Shown in pieces: positions 20,711-29,842 of a DNA stretch of 64,000 nucleotides. The stretch is from Metabacillus sediminilitoris (GTDB taxonomy: Bacteria > Bacillota > Bacilli > Bacillales > Bacillaceae). The first letter of the stretch is position 1; each line of letters opens with the position of its first letter. The DNA lies in assembly GCF_009720625.1 (NCBI RefSeq), contig NZ_CP046266.1:3791501-3855500 (forward strand), written 5' to 3'. The notes under the pieces are model-generated. The model had not been told where the DNA came from and did not search any database. It saw only the letters and a program-made list of their open reading frames with translations. A program made the translations under genes and the position numbers.

Positions 20711-20759
20711 TGATCATTTTTAAATGATCAACGCGTTTTATTATAAAAGGCGCTTTTTT
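20711..20759 (+). terminator. Palindrome plus terminator-like hairpin with no known upstream gene
   Basis: A perfect 20-base palindrome (TGATCATTTTTAAATGATCA, 20711-20730) is followed by GCGTTTT-ATTAT-AAAAGGCGC and TTTTTT on the plus strand. No plus-strand gene ends before it. Confidence 0.4.
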
Positions 20760-20935
20760 GAATTGGATTATTATCAGTTATGATTAATGGCATTTACTAC
20801 ATCCTATGTGCTTGTCTACCCTTTAGAACTAAATAAATAAAATTCATACTGGGCTTTTGTCTATACACAAATGAACTAGTTGAATAGTGTGTACTATACG
20901 TCATATGGCGTATGATCACGGGGAGGTTGTTAAAA

Positions 20936-21073
20936 ATGTATCATTACGATTGTGGTTGTAACTACGGTCACGGTTATGCAGCTCCAACTTACGGTTATGG
21001 AAATAGCTTTGCATTAATCGTTGTTCTGTTTATTCTTCTGATTATTGTCGGTGCTACTTATTTTAATTACTAA
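20936..21073 (+). CDS. YjcZ family sporulation-type small membrane peptide
   Basis: 45 residues: a Gly/Tyr/Cys-rich N-terminal half ([20 protein letters not shown]) followed by a single hydrophobic helix ([19 protein letters not shown]). This is the pattern of the YjcZ family, often annotated as sporulation proteins and related to SscA, a spore coat assembly factor. ATG 20936 has GGGGAGG 9-10 bases upstream. It stands alone between ykyA and a degenerate dispersed repeat. It is short enough to be missed by standard calling. A mother-cell sporulation promoter is expected but was not clearly found. Confidence 0.85.
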   Translation: MYHYDCGCNYGHGYAAPTYGYGNSFALIVVLFILLIIVGATYFNY

Positions 21074-21088
21074 GATGTTTTAAAAAAT

Positions 21089-21259
21089 GGTTCTTTTTTA
21101 AGAGATTGTTACTTTTAAAACGACATTTATTTAAGGTTGATTGTAGTGGAGTGTGAGACCCAACAGGCGATTACACTGAGGAGGCTCGCCACCCTCCCCG
21201 CTGAAATTAACCACATCGCAATACTTGGTAAACAGCAACAAAGTTTGTGAAAAAAACCT
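21089..21259 (-). repeat. Dispersed hairpin repeat, copy 2 (degenerate, inverted)
   Basis: Reading the minus strand gives AGGTTTTTTTCACAAACTTTG, then TTGCTGTTTACCAAGTATTG, GCCTCCTCA, GGGTCTCAC, CAATCAACCTTAAATA and a terminal AACAATCTCTTA, the same order of blocks as the copies at 9002, 33837 and 55819. About 60 bases are lost from the centre. Confidence 0.75.
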
Positions 21260-21267
21260 AAAAAAAT

Positions 21268-21320
21268 GAGCTAACAAATAAAATTCACTTGGCTTTTGGC
21301 CAATACTTATTTGTTAGCTC
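21268..21320. terminator. Hairpin upstream of def
   Basis: GAGCTAACAAATAA pairs with TTATTTGTTAGCTC, enclosing a second stem TTGGC/GCCAA. It is followed by TTTGCC. A partial resemblance to 20830-20866 (AAATAAAATTCA..GGCTTTTG) suggests shared ancestry of the two stretches. Confidence 0.6.
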
Positions 21321-21434
21321 TTTGCCTTCCTACATACACATAATTGGAAGAAAAGTACTGAAATCTTTTCGTTTTACGTATGTTCCTATATAATCAAATA
21401 TATCAATTATTGTTCCGTTAAGGAGTGTTACATC

Positions 21435-21989
21435 ATGATTACAATGGAAAATATTATTAGAGAAGGTCATCCTACCTTAAGGAAAGTAGCAGAGGAGGTT
21501 CCTTTTCCAGCTTCAGATCATGACAAAGATACATTATCTAAGATGCTTGAATATGTAAAAAATAGTCAAGATCCTGAAATATCCAAAAAGTATGGTTTAC
21601 GACCAGGTATTGGACTTGCTGCACCGCAAATTAATGTTGCAAAAAGAATGATTGCAATCTATGCTCAAGATGAAAAAGGTGTGCAACATAGTTACGCACT
21701 GTTCAACCCAAAAATTGTTAGCCACTCTGTCGAGAAAAGTTACCTAACAAGCGGAGAAGGTTGTCTATCTGTTGATCGAGCTGTTCCAGGAATCGTTCCA
21801 CGTTATGCAAGAATACGTGTAAAAGCAACTAACATAGAAGGAGAGAAAATTGATATCCGACTTAAAGGTGTGTTAGCTATTGTCTTTCAGCATGAAATCG
21901 ATCATTTGAATGGTGTTATGTTTTATGATCATATTAATAGTGAAAACCCTTTTCAGGAACCTGATAATGCAATTGCGATTGATCGATAA
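21435..21989 (+). CDS. def: Peptide deformylase
   Basis: 184 residues. It removes the formyl group from nascent proteins at the ribosome exit. Three diagnostic motifs are present: GIGLAAPQ at 58-65, EGCLSV at 108-113 with the metal-ligand Cys, and QHEIDHLNG at 152-160 with the two His ligands and catalytic Glu. Length and the HDKDTLSKMLEYVKNSQDPE insertion are typical of type 2 Gram-positive enzymes. ATG 21435 has AAGGAGTG upstream. Position corresponds to B. subtilis defB (ykrB). Confidence 0.96.
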   Translation: MITMENIIREGHPTLRKVAEEVPFPASDHDKDTLSKMLEYVKNSQDPEISKKYGLRPGIGLAAPQINVAKRMIAIYAQDEKGVQHSYALFNPKIVSHSVEKSYLTSGEGCLSVDRAVPGIVPRYARIRVKATNIEGEKIDIRLKGVLAIVFQHEIDHLNGVMFYDHINSENPFQEPDNAIAIDR

Positions 21990-22137
21990 ACAAGTAAATA
22001 TCTAAATATACTGTAAATCTTAATGCATTCATGTGTTTCTTTTGCGCCTATTACCTAACTAAATCTCAATTTTCAAGGGATTTCGGCGTTATAAGAGAAT
22101 TCAACTAAATTTCAAAAAACGTGTACTTTTTTCCATA

Positions 22138-22167
22138 AAAATAAGAAGGGCTTACCCTTCTTATTTT
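22138..22167. terminator. Bidirectional terminator between def and ykrA
   Basis: AAATAAGAAGGG and CCCTTCTTATTT around a 4-base loop, overlapping the ykrA stop. Confidence 0.88.
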
Positions 22168-22934
22168 ACAAGTTCTAATTGTTGAATCCCGTATAAAATA
22201 CCATCTTCATTAACTGGCTTTGTTATATAATCTGCAATTTCCTTTAATGACTGAACTGCATTCCCCATTGCTACCCCTGTACCGACATATTCAATCATTT
22301 CTAAATCATTTAATCCATCGCCAAATGCGTATATATTTTCACGATCTATGTTTAACCTCTTAGCTAATTGCTTAATACCCTCAGCTTTTGAACCATTTAC
22401 AGGTAATATATCTGTAGACAATTCATGCCATCTAATAAGCTTTAGTTCTGAATAATGTTGATATCGTTCTTCCTCGGCAGATTCACAAAAAAGTAGAGTT
22501 TGATAAATATTTTTCTCACGATAATAGTGACGGTTTTCTTTTGGGTGTGTAAATTTTAAACTCCCCATGCTTTGTTCAATAAATGGGTGCTCACCTGTTG
22601 TCGACATCATATCTTCTTCACTCATAAACACAAGTGGATGATTTTCTTTATCTGCAAATTGTAAAAGATTCTCCAGTGTTTCTTTTTTTAATGGATTCTC
22701 AAATATCACCTCGTCTTCAAAAACAACATATTGACCATTAAAACTAACATACGAGTGAATATCGAGTTCTTTTCGTAAATCTTCAAACATAAATGGGGCA
22801 CGACCTGTTGCAATTGCAACATGGTGTCCATGATCTTTAAGCATTTGTATTGCATCTCTCGTTGAGGAAGGAATTTCTTTATTATGGTCTAATATAGTTC
22901 CGTCAATATCAAAAAATATTACTTTTTCATCCAT
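22161..22934 (-). CDS. ykrA: Cof-type HAD phosphatase, YkrA
   Basis: 257 residues of the HAD IIB (Cof) group. Motif I FFDIDGTIL near the N-terminus supplies the nucleophile Asp; motif II is IATGRAPFM; the C-terminal motif IV is YAFGDGLNDLEMI. Such enzymes hydrolyse sugar phosphates, FMN or similar small phosphates; the substrate is not predictable. I chose ATG 22934 with GGAG 7 bases upstream over a TTG two codons earlier. Neighbours match B. subtilis. Confidence 0.92.
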   Translation of the reverse strand: MDEKVIFFDIDGTILDHNKEIPSSTRDAIQMLKDHGHHVAIATGRAPFMFEDLRKELDIHSYVSFNGQYVVFEDEVIFENPLKKETLENLLQFADKENHPLVFMSEEDMMSTTGEHPFIEQSMGSLKFTHPKENRHYYREKNIYQTLLFCESAEEERYQHYSELKLIRWHELSTDILPVNGSKAEGIKQLAKRLNIDRENIYAFGDGLNDLEMIEYVGTGVAMGNAVQSLKEIADYITKPVNEDGILYGIQQLELVK

Positions 22935-23217
22935 ATACAAGCTCCTTCATTTTTTACTGTGTTAACCTGACTAATCTTTTTTAAATACGAATTATATAAA
23001 TTGTTTTTTGTAAACCAATTACCATATTAGCGAAGTTATTTATATCAAGCAAATAATATTGTTAAGTTAAAACCAAATTTTTTCCACGAATATCCATGTA
23101 AATCTAAATGAACACTACATATACTAACAGGGAAAATATAGATATTGGACGGTTAATGTCTACACATCCTTAATGTGTAATAAAGACACCCTATTTAAGA
23201 AACAGGAGGTAATAAAT

Positions 23218-23289
23218 ATGTTAAAAAGGTTAAAAAAATCAATAAGAAAACAATGGAAGCATCTATTAAAACGCCGAACAATTGCTTAA
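23218..23289 (+). CDS. Uncharacterised 23-residue basic amphipathic peptide
   Basis: ATG 23218 is preceded by AGGAGGT with 7-base spacing, one of the strongest ribosome sites in the window. It encodes MLKRLKKSIRKQWKHLLKRR plus TIA and a TAA. 11 of 23 residues are Lys or Arg, spaced with Leu, Ile and Trp so that a helix would have one basic and one apolar face. No signal peptide. It stands alone between ykrA and rpoY. Alternatives are a leader peptide, a nucleic-acid-binding or membrane-active peptide, or chance. I do not recognise a family. Confidence 0.6.
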   Translation: MLKRLKKSIRKQWKHLLKRRTIA

Positions 23290-23492
23290 GCCTACTTTTT
23301 TAGGTAAATTAAACTAAACTAATCCAATTTTATCAATTATAATAACATTTTATAGATAACTAAAAAATAAAAGTTGTTTATTACTTATATAGATGAATGA
23401 ACACATCCCTTCTAGACTTGGCTTGAACGTAAATATCGCATATAATAGAAAAAGTTAGTCTAACAAACGGTAGTTAAGGAGAGATTTGGTAA

Positions 23493-23702
23493 ATGATTTT
23501 TAAAGTATACTATCAAGATAAGATTACAGAGGTTCCTGTTCGTGAAAGAACAAACACTCTTTATATTGAAGGAAAAACTGAAGGGGAAGTTCGTTCTAAA
23601 TTAAAAGACCGTCCTTATAATATCGAATTTGTTTCACCATTAGATGGAGCATATTTAGAATATGAAAAACAAAGTGAAAACTACAAAGTATTGGAGATTT
23701 GA
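23493..23702 (+). CDS. rpoY: RNA polymerase epsilon subunit
   Basis: 69 residues ([20 protein letters not shown]...), matching RpoY/YkzG, a small Firmicutes RNA polymerase subunit that resembles the phage protein Gp2 and may protect against phage or modulate transcription. ATG 23493 has AAGGAGAG upstream. It is followed immediately by rnjA, whose ribosome site lies within its last codons, a conserved two-gene operon that couples RNA synthesis and decay functions. Confidence 0.95.
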   Translation: MIFKVYYQDKITEVPVRERTNTLYIEGKTEGEVRSKLKDRPYNIEFVSPLDGAYLEYEKQSENYKVLEI

Positions 23703-23707
23703 TTGTT

Positions 23708-25375
23708 ATGAAATTTGTTAAGAATGACCAAGTTGCCATTTTTGCATTAGGCGGACTTGGTGAAATCGGTAAAAACACGTACGGTGTGCAATTCCAGGAT
23801 GAGATCGTCCTTATTGATGCTGGTATTAAGTTTCCAGAAGACGAGCTGCTTGGTATTGATTATGTTATTCCAGATTACACGTATTTATCAAAAAACGAAG
23901 ACAAAATCAAAGGTTTATTTATTACGCACGGACATGAAGATCATATTGGCGGTATTCCATATTTATTACGACAAGTTAATATTCCAATCTATGGTGGAAA
24001 ACTCGCACTTGGTTTATTAAGAAACAAACTTGAAGAGCACGGACTTTTACGCCAAGCGAAATTAATCGAAATTAAAGAAGATGACATTATAAAGTTTAGA
24101 AAAACATCTGTTACGTTTTTTAGAACAACACATAGTATCCCAGATTCATATGGAATTGTTGTTAAAACACCTCCAGGTAACATTGTACATACAGGTGACT
24201 TTAAATTTGATTTTACACCAGTTGGCGAGCCGGCAAATTTAACAAAAATGGCTGAAATTGGCCGTGACGGTGTACTTTGCTTATTATCTGATAGTACAAA
24301 TAGTGAAGTACCTAATTTTACAATGTCAGAAAGACGAGTTGGTGATAGCATCAATGAAATCTTCCGTAAAGTTGATGGGCGGATTATTTTTGCTACATTC
24401 GCTTCCAACATCCATCGTCTGCAGCAAGTTGTTGAGGCAGCCGTTACACATGGTCGAAAAATCGCAGTATTCGGAAGAAGCATGGAAGCTGCCATTCAAA
24501 TCGGACAAGATTTAGGATACATCAGCTGTCCAAAAGATACATTTGTAGATGCACATGAAATTAACCGTATGCCTTCACATCGTGTAGCTATTTTATGTAC
24601 TGGTAGTCAAGGCGAACCAATGGCTGCACTTTCTCGTATTGCTAATGGAACACATCGTCAAATTCAAATCATTCCTGGTGATAATGTTGTTTTCTCTTCT
24701 TCACCTATTCCAGGTAATACATTGAGCGTCAGCAAAACAATTAATCAGCTTTACCGTGCTGGTGCAGAGGTTATTCATGGTCCATTTAATGACATTCACA
24801 CATCTGGTCATGGTAGCCAAGAAGAACAAAAACTCATGCTCCGCTTAATGAAACCTAAATATTTCATGCCAATCCACGGTGAGTACCGCATGCAAAAAAC
24901 GCACGCAAAAACAGCCGTAGATTGTGGTGTTGAAGAAAAGAACTGTTTTATTATGGATAATGGCGAAGTATTGGCTATCGGTGATAATGAAGTAGGTGTC
25001 GCTGGAAAAATCCCATCTGGATCAGTATATATCGATGGAAGTGGTATTGGGGATATTGGCAATATCGTATTACGTGATCGTCGTATTCTTTCTGAAGAAG
25101 GACTCGTTATCGTAGTAGTTAGCATTAATATGAAGGACTTTAAAATATCAGCAGGACCTGATATTATCTCAAGAGGATTTGTCTATATGCGTGAGTCAGG
25201 TGATTTAATTAATGATGCACAATCACTTATCACAAAGCATTTATCTAAAATAATGGAACGTCGTACGAGCCAGTGGTCTGAAATTAAAAATGAGATAACA
25301 GATACACTTGCACCTTTCTTATATGAAAAAACAAAACGCCGTCCAATGATACTCCCAATTATTATGGAAGTATAA
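23708..25375 (+). CDS. rnjA: Ribonuclease J1
   Basis: 555 residues. A 5'-3' exoribonuclease and endonuclease of the metallo-beta-lactamase/beta-CASP class, central to Bacillus mRNA turnover and 16S rRNA maturation. Zinc motif HGHEDHIGG at 74-82, beta-CASP segment with [13 protein letters not shown], and the late HGEYRM and SGHG motifs are visible. I chose ATG 23708 ([10 protein letters not shown], the conserved start), with GGAG about 11 bases upstream. SR1P, encoded at 12.6 kb, is known in B. subtilis to promote GapA-RNase J1 contact. Confidence 0.97.
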   Translation: MKFVKNDQVAIFALGGLGEIGKNTYGVQFQDEIVLIDAGIKFPEDELLGIDYVIPDYTYLSKNEDKIKGLFITHGHEDHIGGIPYLLRQVNIPIYGGKLALGLLRNKLEEHGLLRQAKLIEIKEDDIIKFRKTSVTFFRTTHSIPDSYGIVVKTPPGNIVHTGDFKFDFTPVGEPANLTKMAEIGRDGVLCLLSDSTNSEVPNFTMSERRVGDSINEIFRKVDGRIIFATFASNIHRLQQVVEAAVTHGRKIAVFGRSMEAAIQIGQDLGYISCPKDTFVDAHEINRMPSHRVAILCTGSQGEPMAALSRIANGTHRQIQIIPGDNVVFSSSPIPGNTLSVSKTINQLYRAGAEVIHGPFNDIHTSGHGSQEEQKLMLRLMKPKYFMPIHGEYRMQKTHAKTAVDCGVEEKNCFIMDNGEVLAIGDNEVGVAGKIPSGSVYIDGSGIGDIGNIVLRDRRILSEEGLVIVVVSINMKDFKISAGPDIISRGFVYMRESGDLINDAQSLITKHLSKIMERRTSQWSEIKNEITDTLAPFLYEKTKRRPMILPIIMEV

Positions 25376-25390
25376 GAAATAATATAAAAT

Positions 25391-25433
25391 AAAAAAGAGT
25401 GAGATTGACGAAATGTCAGCCTCACTCTTTTTA
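25391..25433. terminator. Bidirectional terminator between rnjA and ktrC
   Basis: AAAAGAGTGAG.TTGAC pairs with GTCAG.CTCACTCTTTT, flanked by A and T runs. Confidence 0.88.
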
Positions 25434-25434
25434 T

Positions 25435-26097
25435 TTAATCTCCTAATAAACGCTTTTCGAACCGATTTATATCTGTATCTGCTCCAATTACGATTAAAAC
25501 ATCATTTTTTTTAATCATTTCATTTGCTTGCGGTGAAACAATAATATCTCTGTTTCGCTTCATTGCAACTATGTTTATCCCGTATTTAGCACGTATATCC
25601 AAGTCAATGATTGAATTCCCATGAATTTTTTCATTTGCGACGATCTCAACAATACTATGCTCATCAGAAAGCTCTAGATAATCTAATACATTATTTGAAA
25701 TGATTTTGTGAGCAATTCTTCTTCCCATATCTCTTTCCGGATGAACGATTCGGTCTGCTCCAATTTTAGAAAGTACTTTTTCATGGTAATCATTTGTTGC
25801 TTTAACTGTAATATCTTTAACGCCTAATTCCTTAAGAATTAATGTTGTAAGGATACTCGCTTGAATGTTATCTCCTATTGCAACAATGACATGATCAAAA
25901 TTACGAATCCCAAGGCTTTTTAAAACAGTTTCATCTGTCGTATCCCCAACAACTGCATGTGAAGCAATATTGGCAAATTCATTCACTTTATCTTCATCTG
26001 TATCAATGGCCATTACTTCAAGACCCTCTTCACTAAGAGCGCGGCAGATACTACCCCCAAATCGACCGAGACCAATTACTGCAAATTCTTTTTTCAT
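25435..26097 (-). CDS. ktrC: Potassium uptake regulatory subunit KtrC (RCK protein)
   Basis: 220 residues. The RCK_N Rossmann domain has GLGRFGGS at 9-16 for ATP/ADP (and NAD) binding; the RCK_C domain (about 135-220) is the c-di-AMP-binding module in homologues. It forms octameric rings gating a KtrB/KtrD membrane channel. I chose ATG 26097 (MKKEFAVIG) with GGAGG 7 bases upstream over a TTG-type extension. It stands alone, as in B. subtilis next to rnjA/rpoY, with no membrane subunit beside it; the KtrB at 58.7 kb could be a partner. Confidence 0.93.
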   Translation of the reverse strand: MKKEFAVIGLGRFGGSICRALSEEGLEVMAIDTDEDKVNEFANIASHAVVGDTTDETVLKSLGIRNFDHVIVAIGDNIQASILTTLILKELGVKDITVKATNDYHEKVLSKIGADRIVHPERDMGRRIAHKIISNNVLDYLELSDEHSIVEIVANEKIHGNSIIDLDIRAKYGINIVAMKRNRDIIVSPQANEMIKKNDVLIVIGADTDINRFEKRLLGD

Positions 26098-26346
26098 CAC
26101 TATACCTCCGCTCATATAAAATGCGCAAGCCGCATCTTTAACACAAAAATCTTACCATAAAATCTCAATTTTATATATAGTGATCATCATGTTAACTGTA
26201 GAAACACTTTCATGAAAAAGCTATATCTTTTCGATTCCACCTATCATCTACAAATCGTATTTTCCCCTTAAATAGCATTACTAATTAAACTCCTAATGTT
26301 GAATCGTGTGGTAAAATAACAAGACAGTCAATTAATGGAGGTACAT

Positions 26347-27414
26347 ATGATTCAATCTATTACCAATGTGCTATTACCATATATTATCGGTTCGATTGGT
26401 GGTTTGCTTTTTAGTTTTTTCCATATCCCGCTTGCATGGATTCTCGGTCCAATGACAATATTAATCATTTGGCGATCAATTTTCGTTACAGGTAAACAAT
26501 TATATCAACCTCTCATTATTAAAAACGGATCATTTATCATTTTAGGTATTTCCTTTGGCTTAGCTTTTACAAAAGAAACGTTTTTAATAGTAGGCCCTTA
26601 TTTGGTCCCTTTTTTAATAACAGTTATTTCCCTAATCCTGATAAGTATTTTAAATGGTTTCTTAATAAGCAAACTCGTAAAAATCGATATAAATACGAGT
26701 ATTTTCGCATCCATTCCTGGCGGTCTATCAGAAATGGTTGCTGCAAGTCAATCTCTCCATGCCAATACGTCATTAGTAACAATCTTCCAAACAGTAAGAC
26801 TATTAACTGTTGTATTGTTTGTTCCTTTTACTATCCAACATTTGTTCCAACCACAATTAGATGTCCAATCTTTTGATGCCCTCCAAGGTCAATCAAGCTT
26901 CCTATCATATAGTTGGTTTGTTCTTGCTGGTATCGTAGGGTGGTTACTGAACAAGAAGGTCCCAGCTGCATTTGTAATAGGCCCACTTTTAACTACTTCG
27001 ATAGTAAATATTCTTGGTATTTCATTACCTTCTATTCATGATTTCTTCTTAATCCTTGCACAACTAACGATAGGGATTGGATTAGGATTAATGATTACTT
27101 TTGAGGATTTAAAATTGGGCGGGAAGTATTGTGGCTACTATTTTTTAACGAGCATTCTTTTAATTATAGCCAGCTTTGGTTTTGGCTATTTATTTTCACT
27201 TGTCACTGATTTAGATATAGCAACTGCTATTCTGTCATTAGCTCCAGGCGGTCTTGTCGAAATGGTGTTAACAGCTTCGGTCATTGATGCAAATCCAGCA
27301 ATTGTAAGTTCTCTGCAATTTATTCGCTTACTTTTTATTATTGGTTTCGTACCAAGTATATTAAAATACTGGTTAAATAACTCTTCATTAGAAGAAAAAA
27401 CTTTATCAAAATAA
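26347..27414 (+). CDS. AbrB family putative membrane transporter/regulator
   Basis: 355 residues, almost all hydrophobic, with about ten transmembrane helices in two similar halves. Each half carries the family repeat: ASIPGGLSEMVAASQSL in the first and LSLAPGGLVEMVLTASV in the second. This is the membrane AbrB group (named after ammonia monooxygenase regulation), unrelated to the DNA-binding AbrB. Some members are thought to transport small organic compounds; substrate unknown. ATG 26347 with GGAGG 5 bases upstream; an in-frame ATG at 26335 overlaps that site. Not at this locus in B. subtilis. Confidence 0.85.
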   Translation: MIQSITNVLLPYIIGSIGGLLFSFFHIPLAWILGPMTILIIWRSIFVTGKQLYQPLIIKNGSFIILGISFGLAFTKETFLIVGPYLVPFLITVISLILISILNGFLISKLVKIDINTSIFASIPGGLSEMVAASQSLHANTSLVTIFQTVRLLTVVLFVPFTIQHLFQPQLDVQSFDALQGQSSFLSYSWFVLAGIVGWLLNKKVPAAFVIGPLLTTSIVNILGISLPSIHDFFLILAQLTIGIGLGLMITFEDLKLGGKYCGYYFLTSILLIIASFGFGYLFSLVTDLDIATAILSLAPGGLVEMVLTASVIDANPAIVSSLQFIRLLFIIGFVPSILKYWLNNSSLEEKTLSK

Positions 27415-27419
27415 AAACA

Positions 27420-27476
27420 ACGTTCACATACAATCTGATTTCATCTTATCGATGCGAATCTTATGGATGTGAACGT
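27420..27476. terminator. Probable terminator between convergent genes
   Basis: ACGTTCACAT (27420-27429) and ATGTGAACGT (27467-27476) with a 37-base partly structured loop. It is preceded by AAAACA and followed by GTCCTTTG. Confidence 0.55.
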
Positions 27477-27493
27477 GTCCTTTGACACATATT

Positions 27494-29632
27494 TTAATGT
27501 TTAACAGACTCTAGTTGTAATTTACAAATTGTTGCCTTGATTTGAAAATAATTAATATGATCTGGAAGTGCTTCTTTAATTGGTTTTAACATTTCCGTTC
27601 CAAGCTCATAAACTTTTTCAATGATAAGCGCCTCTTCTTCATCTGAAATGATTTGTGACCATTGGATTGGATAGCCTTCACTTGCAGCACGAATAAGATG
27701 GTTTTGTACGGTAATTTCTGATAAACCCCTATTTATACAAATATCTTTAATTGAAGTTCCTTCCTGATAGCATTCATAGGTAGTGAGATAGCTAGCGGTT
27801 TTATTTGAAACAACTTTTTGTAAAGTTGGATTAGCTTCACTGTTTATAGGTGTTTTTCTTTCCACCTTCATAAACTCACAAATGACTGCAAGAAAGTCAT
27901 TACCATATTTTTCGAGCTTCGCCTTTGCAACACCCTTTACTTCTAAAAATTCATCTTCATTTATTGGGCATTTACTGCTCATATCTTTTAAACTACTATC
28001 TGAAAATATAATATAGGGCGGCACTGCTAGCTTTGAGGCTAAATCTCTTCTCACCTGCTTAAGTTTTTCAAATAAAGTATCATTTGCCTCAATTGCCTGA
28101 ATTATCATTTGTTCTTTCTTATAGATCTGCTGTTTCTCAACAATTACTTGCCTAGCTTTATTACTAAGCTCTAGAACAGGATATTGAGCATTTGTTAAGG
28201 ATAAGTAACCTTCAGCAATTAGAAAATCAATAAAATCAACAATTTGTTTCTCCGTTTTATGCTTCATTAAGCTATATGTTGAAAGCTTTTCAAATCCCAT
28301 TTGTGTTATACGTTTGTTTTTTGAGCCTTTTAATACTTGTGCAACAAGTGTTTTACCAAATCTTTCATTCATTCTTTTGATACAAGAAAAAACCATTAAA
28401 GCATCTGTTGTAACATCAATTTTTGAACGTGTATCCCGACAATTAATACATTTCCCGCAATCCGAATCTGGGGAATTTTCTCCAAAATATTCTACAATAT
28501 ATGATTGAATACATTTTTCAGTATGACAGAGATCCACCATCTGTTGGAGCTTTTGATATTCGTGCATTTTTTTATCATGACTTAATGTTGTTTGTTCAAT
28601 TAAAAACTTTTGAAGCTGAATATCATGACCTGCAAACAATATTATACATTCACTTTTTTCACCATCACGACCAGCTCGACCAGCTTCCTGATAGTAAGCC
28701 TCAATATTTTTAGGGAGGTTGTGATGAATAACATATCGCACATTAGACTTATTTATTCCCATTCCAAATGCATTTGTTGCAACCATGACATCTAGTCTAT
28801 CAAAAAGAAACTGATCCTGCTGATCTGATCGTTCCTGTTCTGATAAACCAGCATGATATTTCCCAACTTTTAAGCCGCTCTTTTTTAAGTATTGATATAG
28901 CTCATCAACTTCCTTTCGTGTAGAAGCATAGATAATACCAGCCTGATCGGGATTTGCTTTAATATATTTCGTTATATAATCTCGTTTATTTTCACCTTTT
29001 ATTACATTAAACGTTAAATTCTCGCGAGCAAACCCAGTTACAAAAGTATTTAATTCAGAGATATTTAATAGCTGACAAATATCTGAAGTAACTTCCCTTG
29101 TTGCAGTAGCCGTTAATGCCATAACAAGTGGCTTTTGCTCAAATTCATAAATCAACTCTTTTATCCTACGATAGCTTGGTCGAAAATCATGTCCCCATTG
29201 AGAAATACAATGCGCTTCATCAACCGCGACCATCGATACATTCATCGATAAAAGAAACGAGTGGAAAACTTGAGAATCAAGACGCTCTGGAGCAATATAA
29301 ATAATTTTATAAACACCTGCTCTTACTGCAGTCAATCGTTCATTTAATTCAGTCGCAGAAAGACTGCTATTAATATAGGTAGATGAGATACCAACACTCG
29401 TTAGCGCATCTACTTGATCCTTCATTAATGAGATAAGTGGAGAAATAACGATTGTGATGCCATCCATTAGTAATGCTGGAATCTGATAGCATATGGATTT
29501 CCCTCCACCTGTAGGCATAATTGCTAAAGTATCATTTCCATTTAATACGTTGTCTATTATTTCTTCTTGGCCTTTTCTAAAAGAAGAGTAGCCAAAATAT
29601 TCATTCAATTTATTCTCAGCCAGTTGTATCAT
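27494..29632 (-). CDS. recQ: ATP-dependent DNA helicase RecQ
   Basis: 712 residues. 3'-5' helicase for fork repair and recombination. Motif 0 FRKGQEEII, Walker A MPTGGGKS at 39-46, DEAH at 138-141 followed by the RecQ aromatic loop ISQWGHDFRPSY, and motif VI QEAGRAGRDG. The RQC zinc ligands (CHTEKCIQSY, CGKCINC) are present, then an HRDC domain (about 515-590) and a C-terminal helix-turn-helix segment (about 620-705, SIKDICINRGLSEITVQNHL) typical of longer Bacillus RecQ proteins. ATG 29632, AAAGGTGAT upstream. Confidence 0.95.
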   Translation of the reverse strand: MIQLAENKLNEYFGYSSFRKGQEEIIDNVLNGNDTLAIMPTGGGKSICYQIPALLMDGITIVISPLISLMKDQVDALTSVGISSTYINSSLSATELNERLTAVRAGVYKIIYIAPERLDSQVFHSFLLSMNVSMVAVDEAHCISQWGHDFRPSYRRIKELIYEFEQKPLVMALTATATREVTSDICQLLNISELNTFVTGFARENLTFNVIKGENKRDYITKYIKANPDQAGIIYASTRKEVDELYQYLKKSGLKVGKYHAGLSEQERSDQQDQFLFDRLDVMVATNAFGMGINKSNVRYVIHHNLPKNIEAYYQEAGRAGRDGEKSECIILFAGHDIQLQKFLIEQTTLSHDKKMHEYQKLQQMVDLCHTEKCIQSYIVEYFGENSPDSDCGKCINCRDTRSKIDVTTDALMVFSCIKRMNERFGKTLVAQVLKGSKNKRITQMGFEKLSTYSLMKHKTEKQIVDFIDFLIAEGYLSLTNAQYPVLELSNKARQVIVEKQQIYKKEQMIIQAIEANDTLFEKLKQVRRDLASKLAVPPYIIFSDSSLKDMSSKCPINEDEFLEVKGVAKAKLEKYGNDFLAVICEFMKVERKTPINSEANPTLQKVVSNKTASYLTTYECYQEGTSIKDICINRGLSEITVQNHLIRAASEGYPIQWSQIISDEEEALIIEKVYELGTEMLKPIKEALPDHINYFQIKATICKLQLESVKH

Positions 29633-29773
29633 GTCATCACCTTTGTTCCTTGATGGTATACAAAATCATTTGCTATTAAGTATATCATGATTAAAAGAAA
29701 CCAAAGGTCTTTCTGTCAATTTTTCATTTTATCAAATTAGTAAAAATCTATTTTCATGTACCGTAAAAAATAA

Positions 29774-29828
29774 AAAGCTAACACATGATTTTCTTTTTTA
29801 TTCTAAGAAAATCTAATGTGCTAGCTTT
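29774..29828 (-). terminator. Terminator of inhA
   Basis: AAAGCTAGCACAT..GATTTTCTT pairs with AAGAAAATC..ATGTGTTAGCTTT on the minus strand, followed by TTATTTTTT. Confidence 0.85.
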
Positions 29829-29842
29829 GAATAGATATATCC

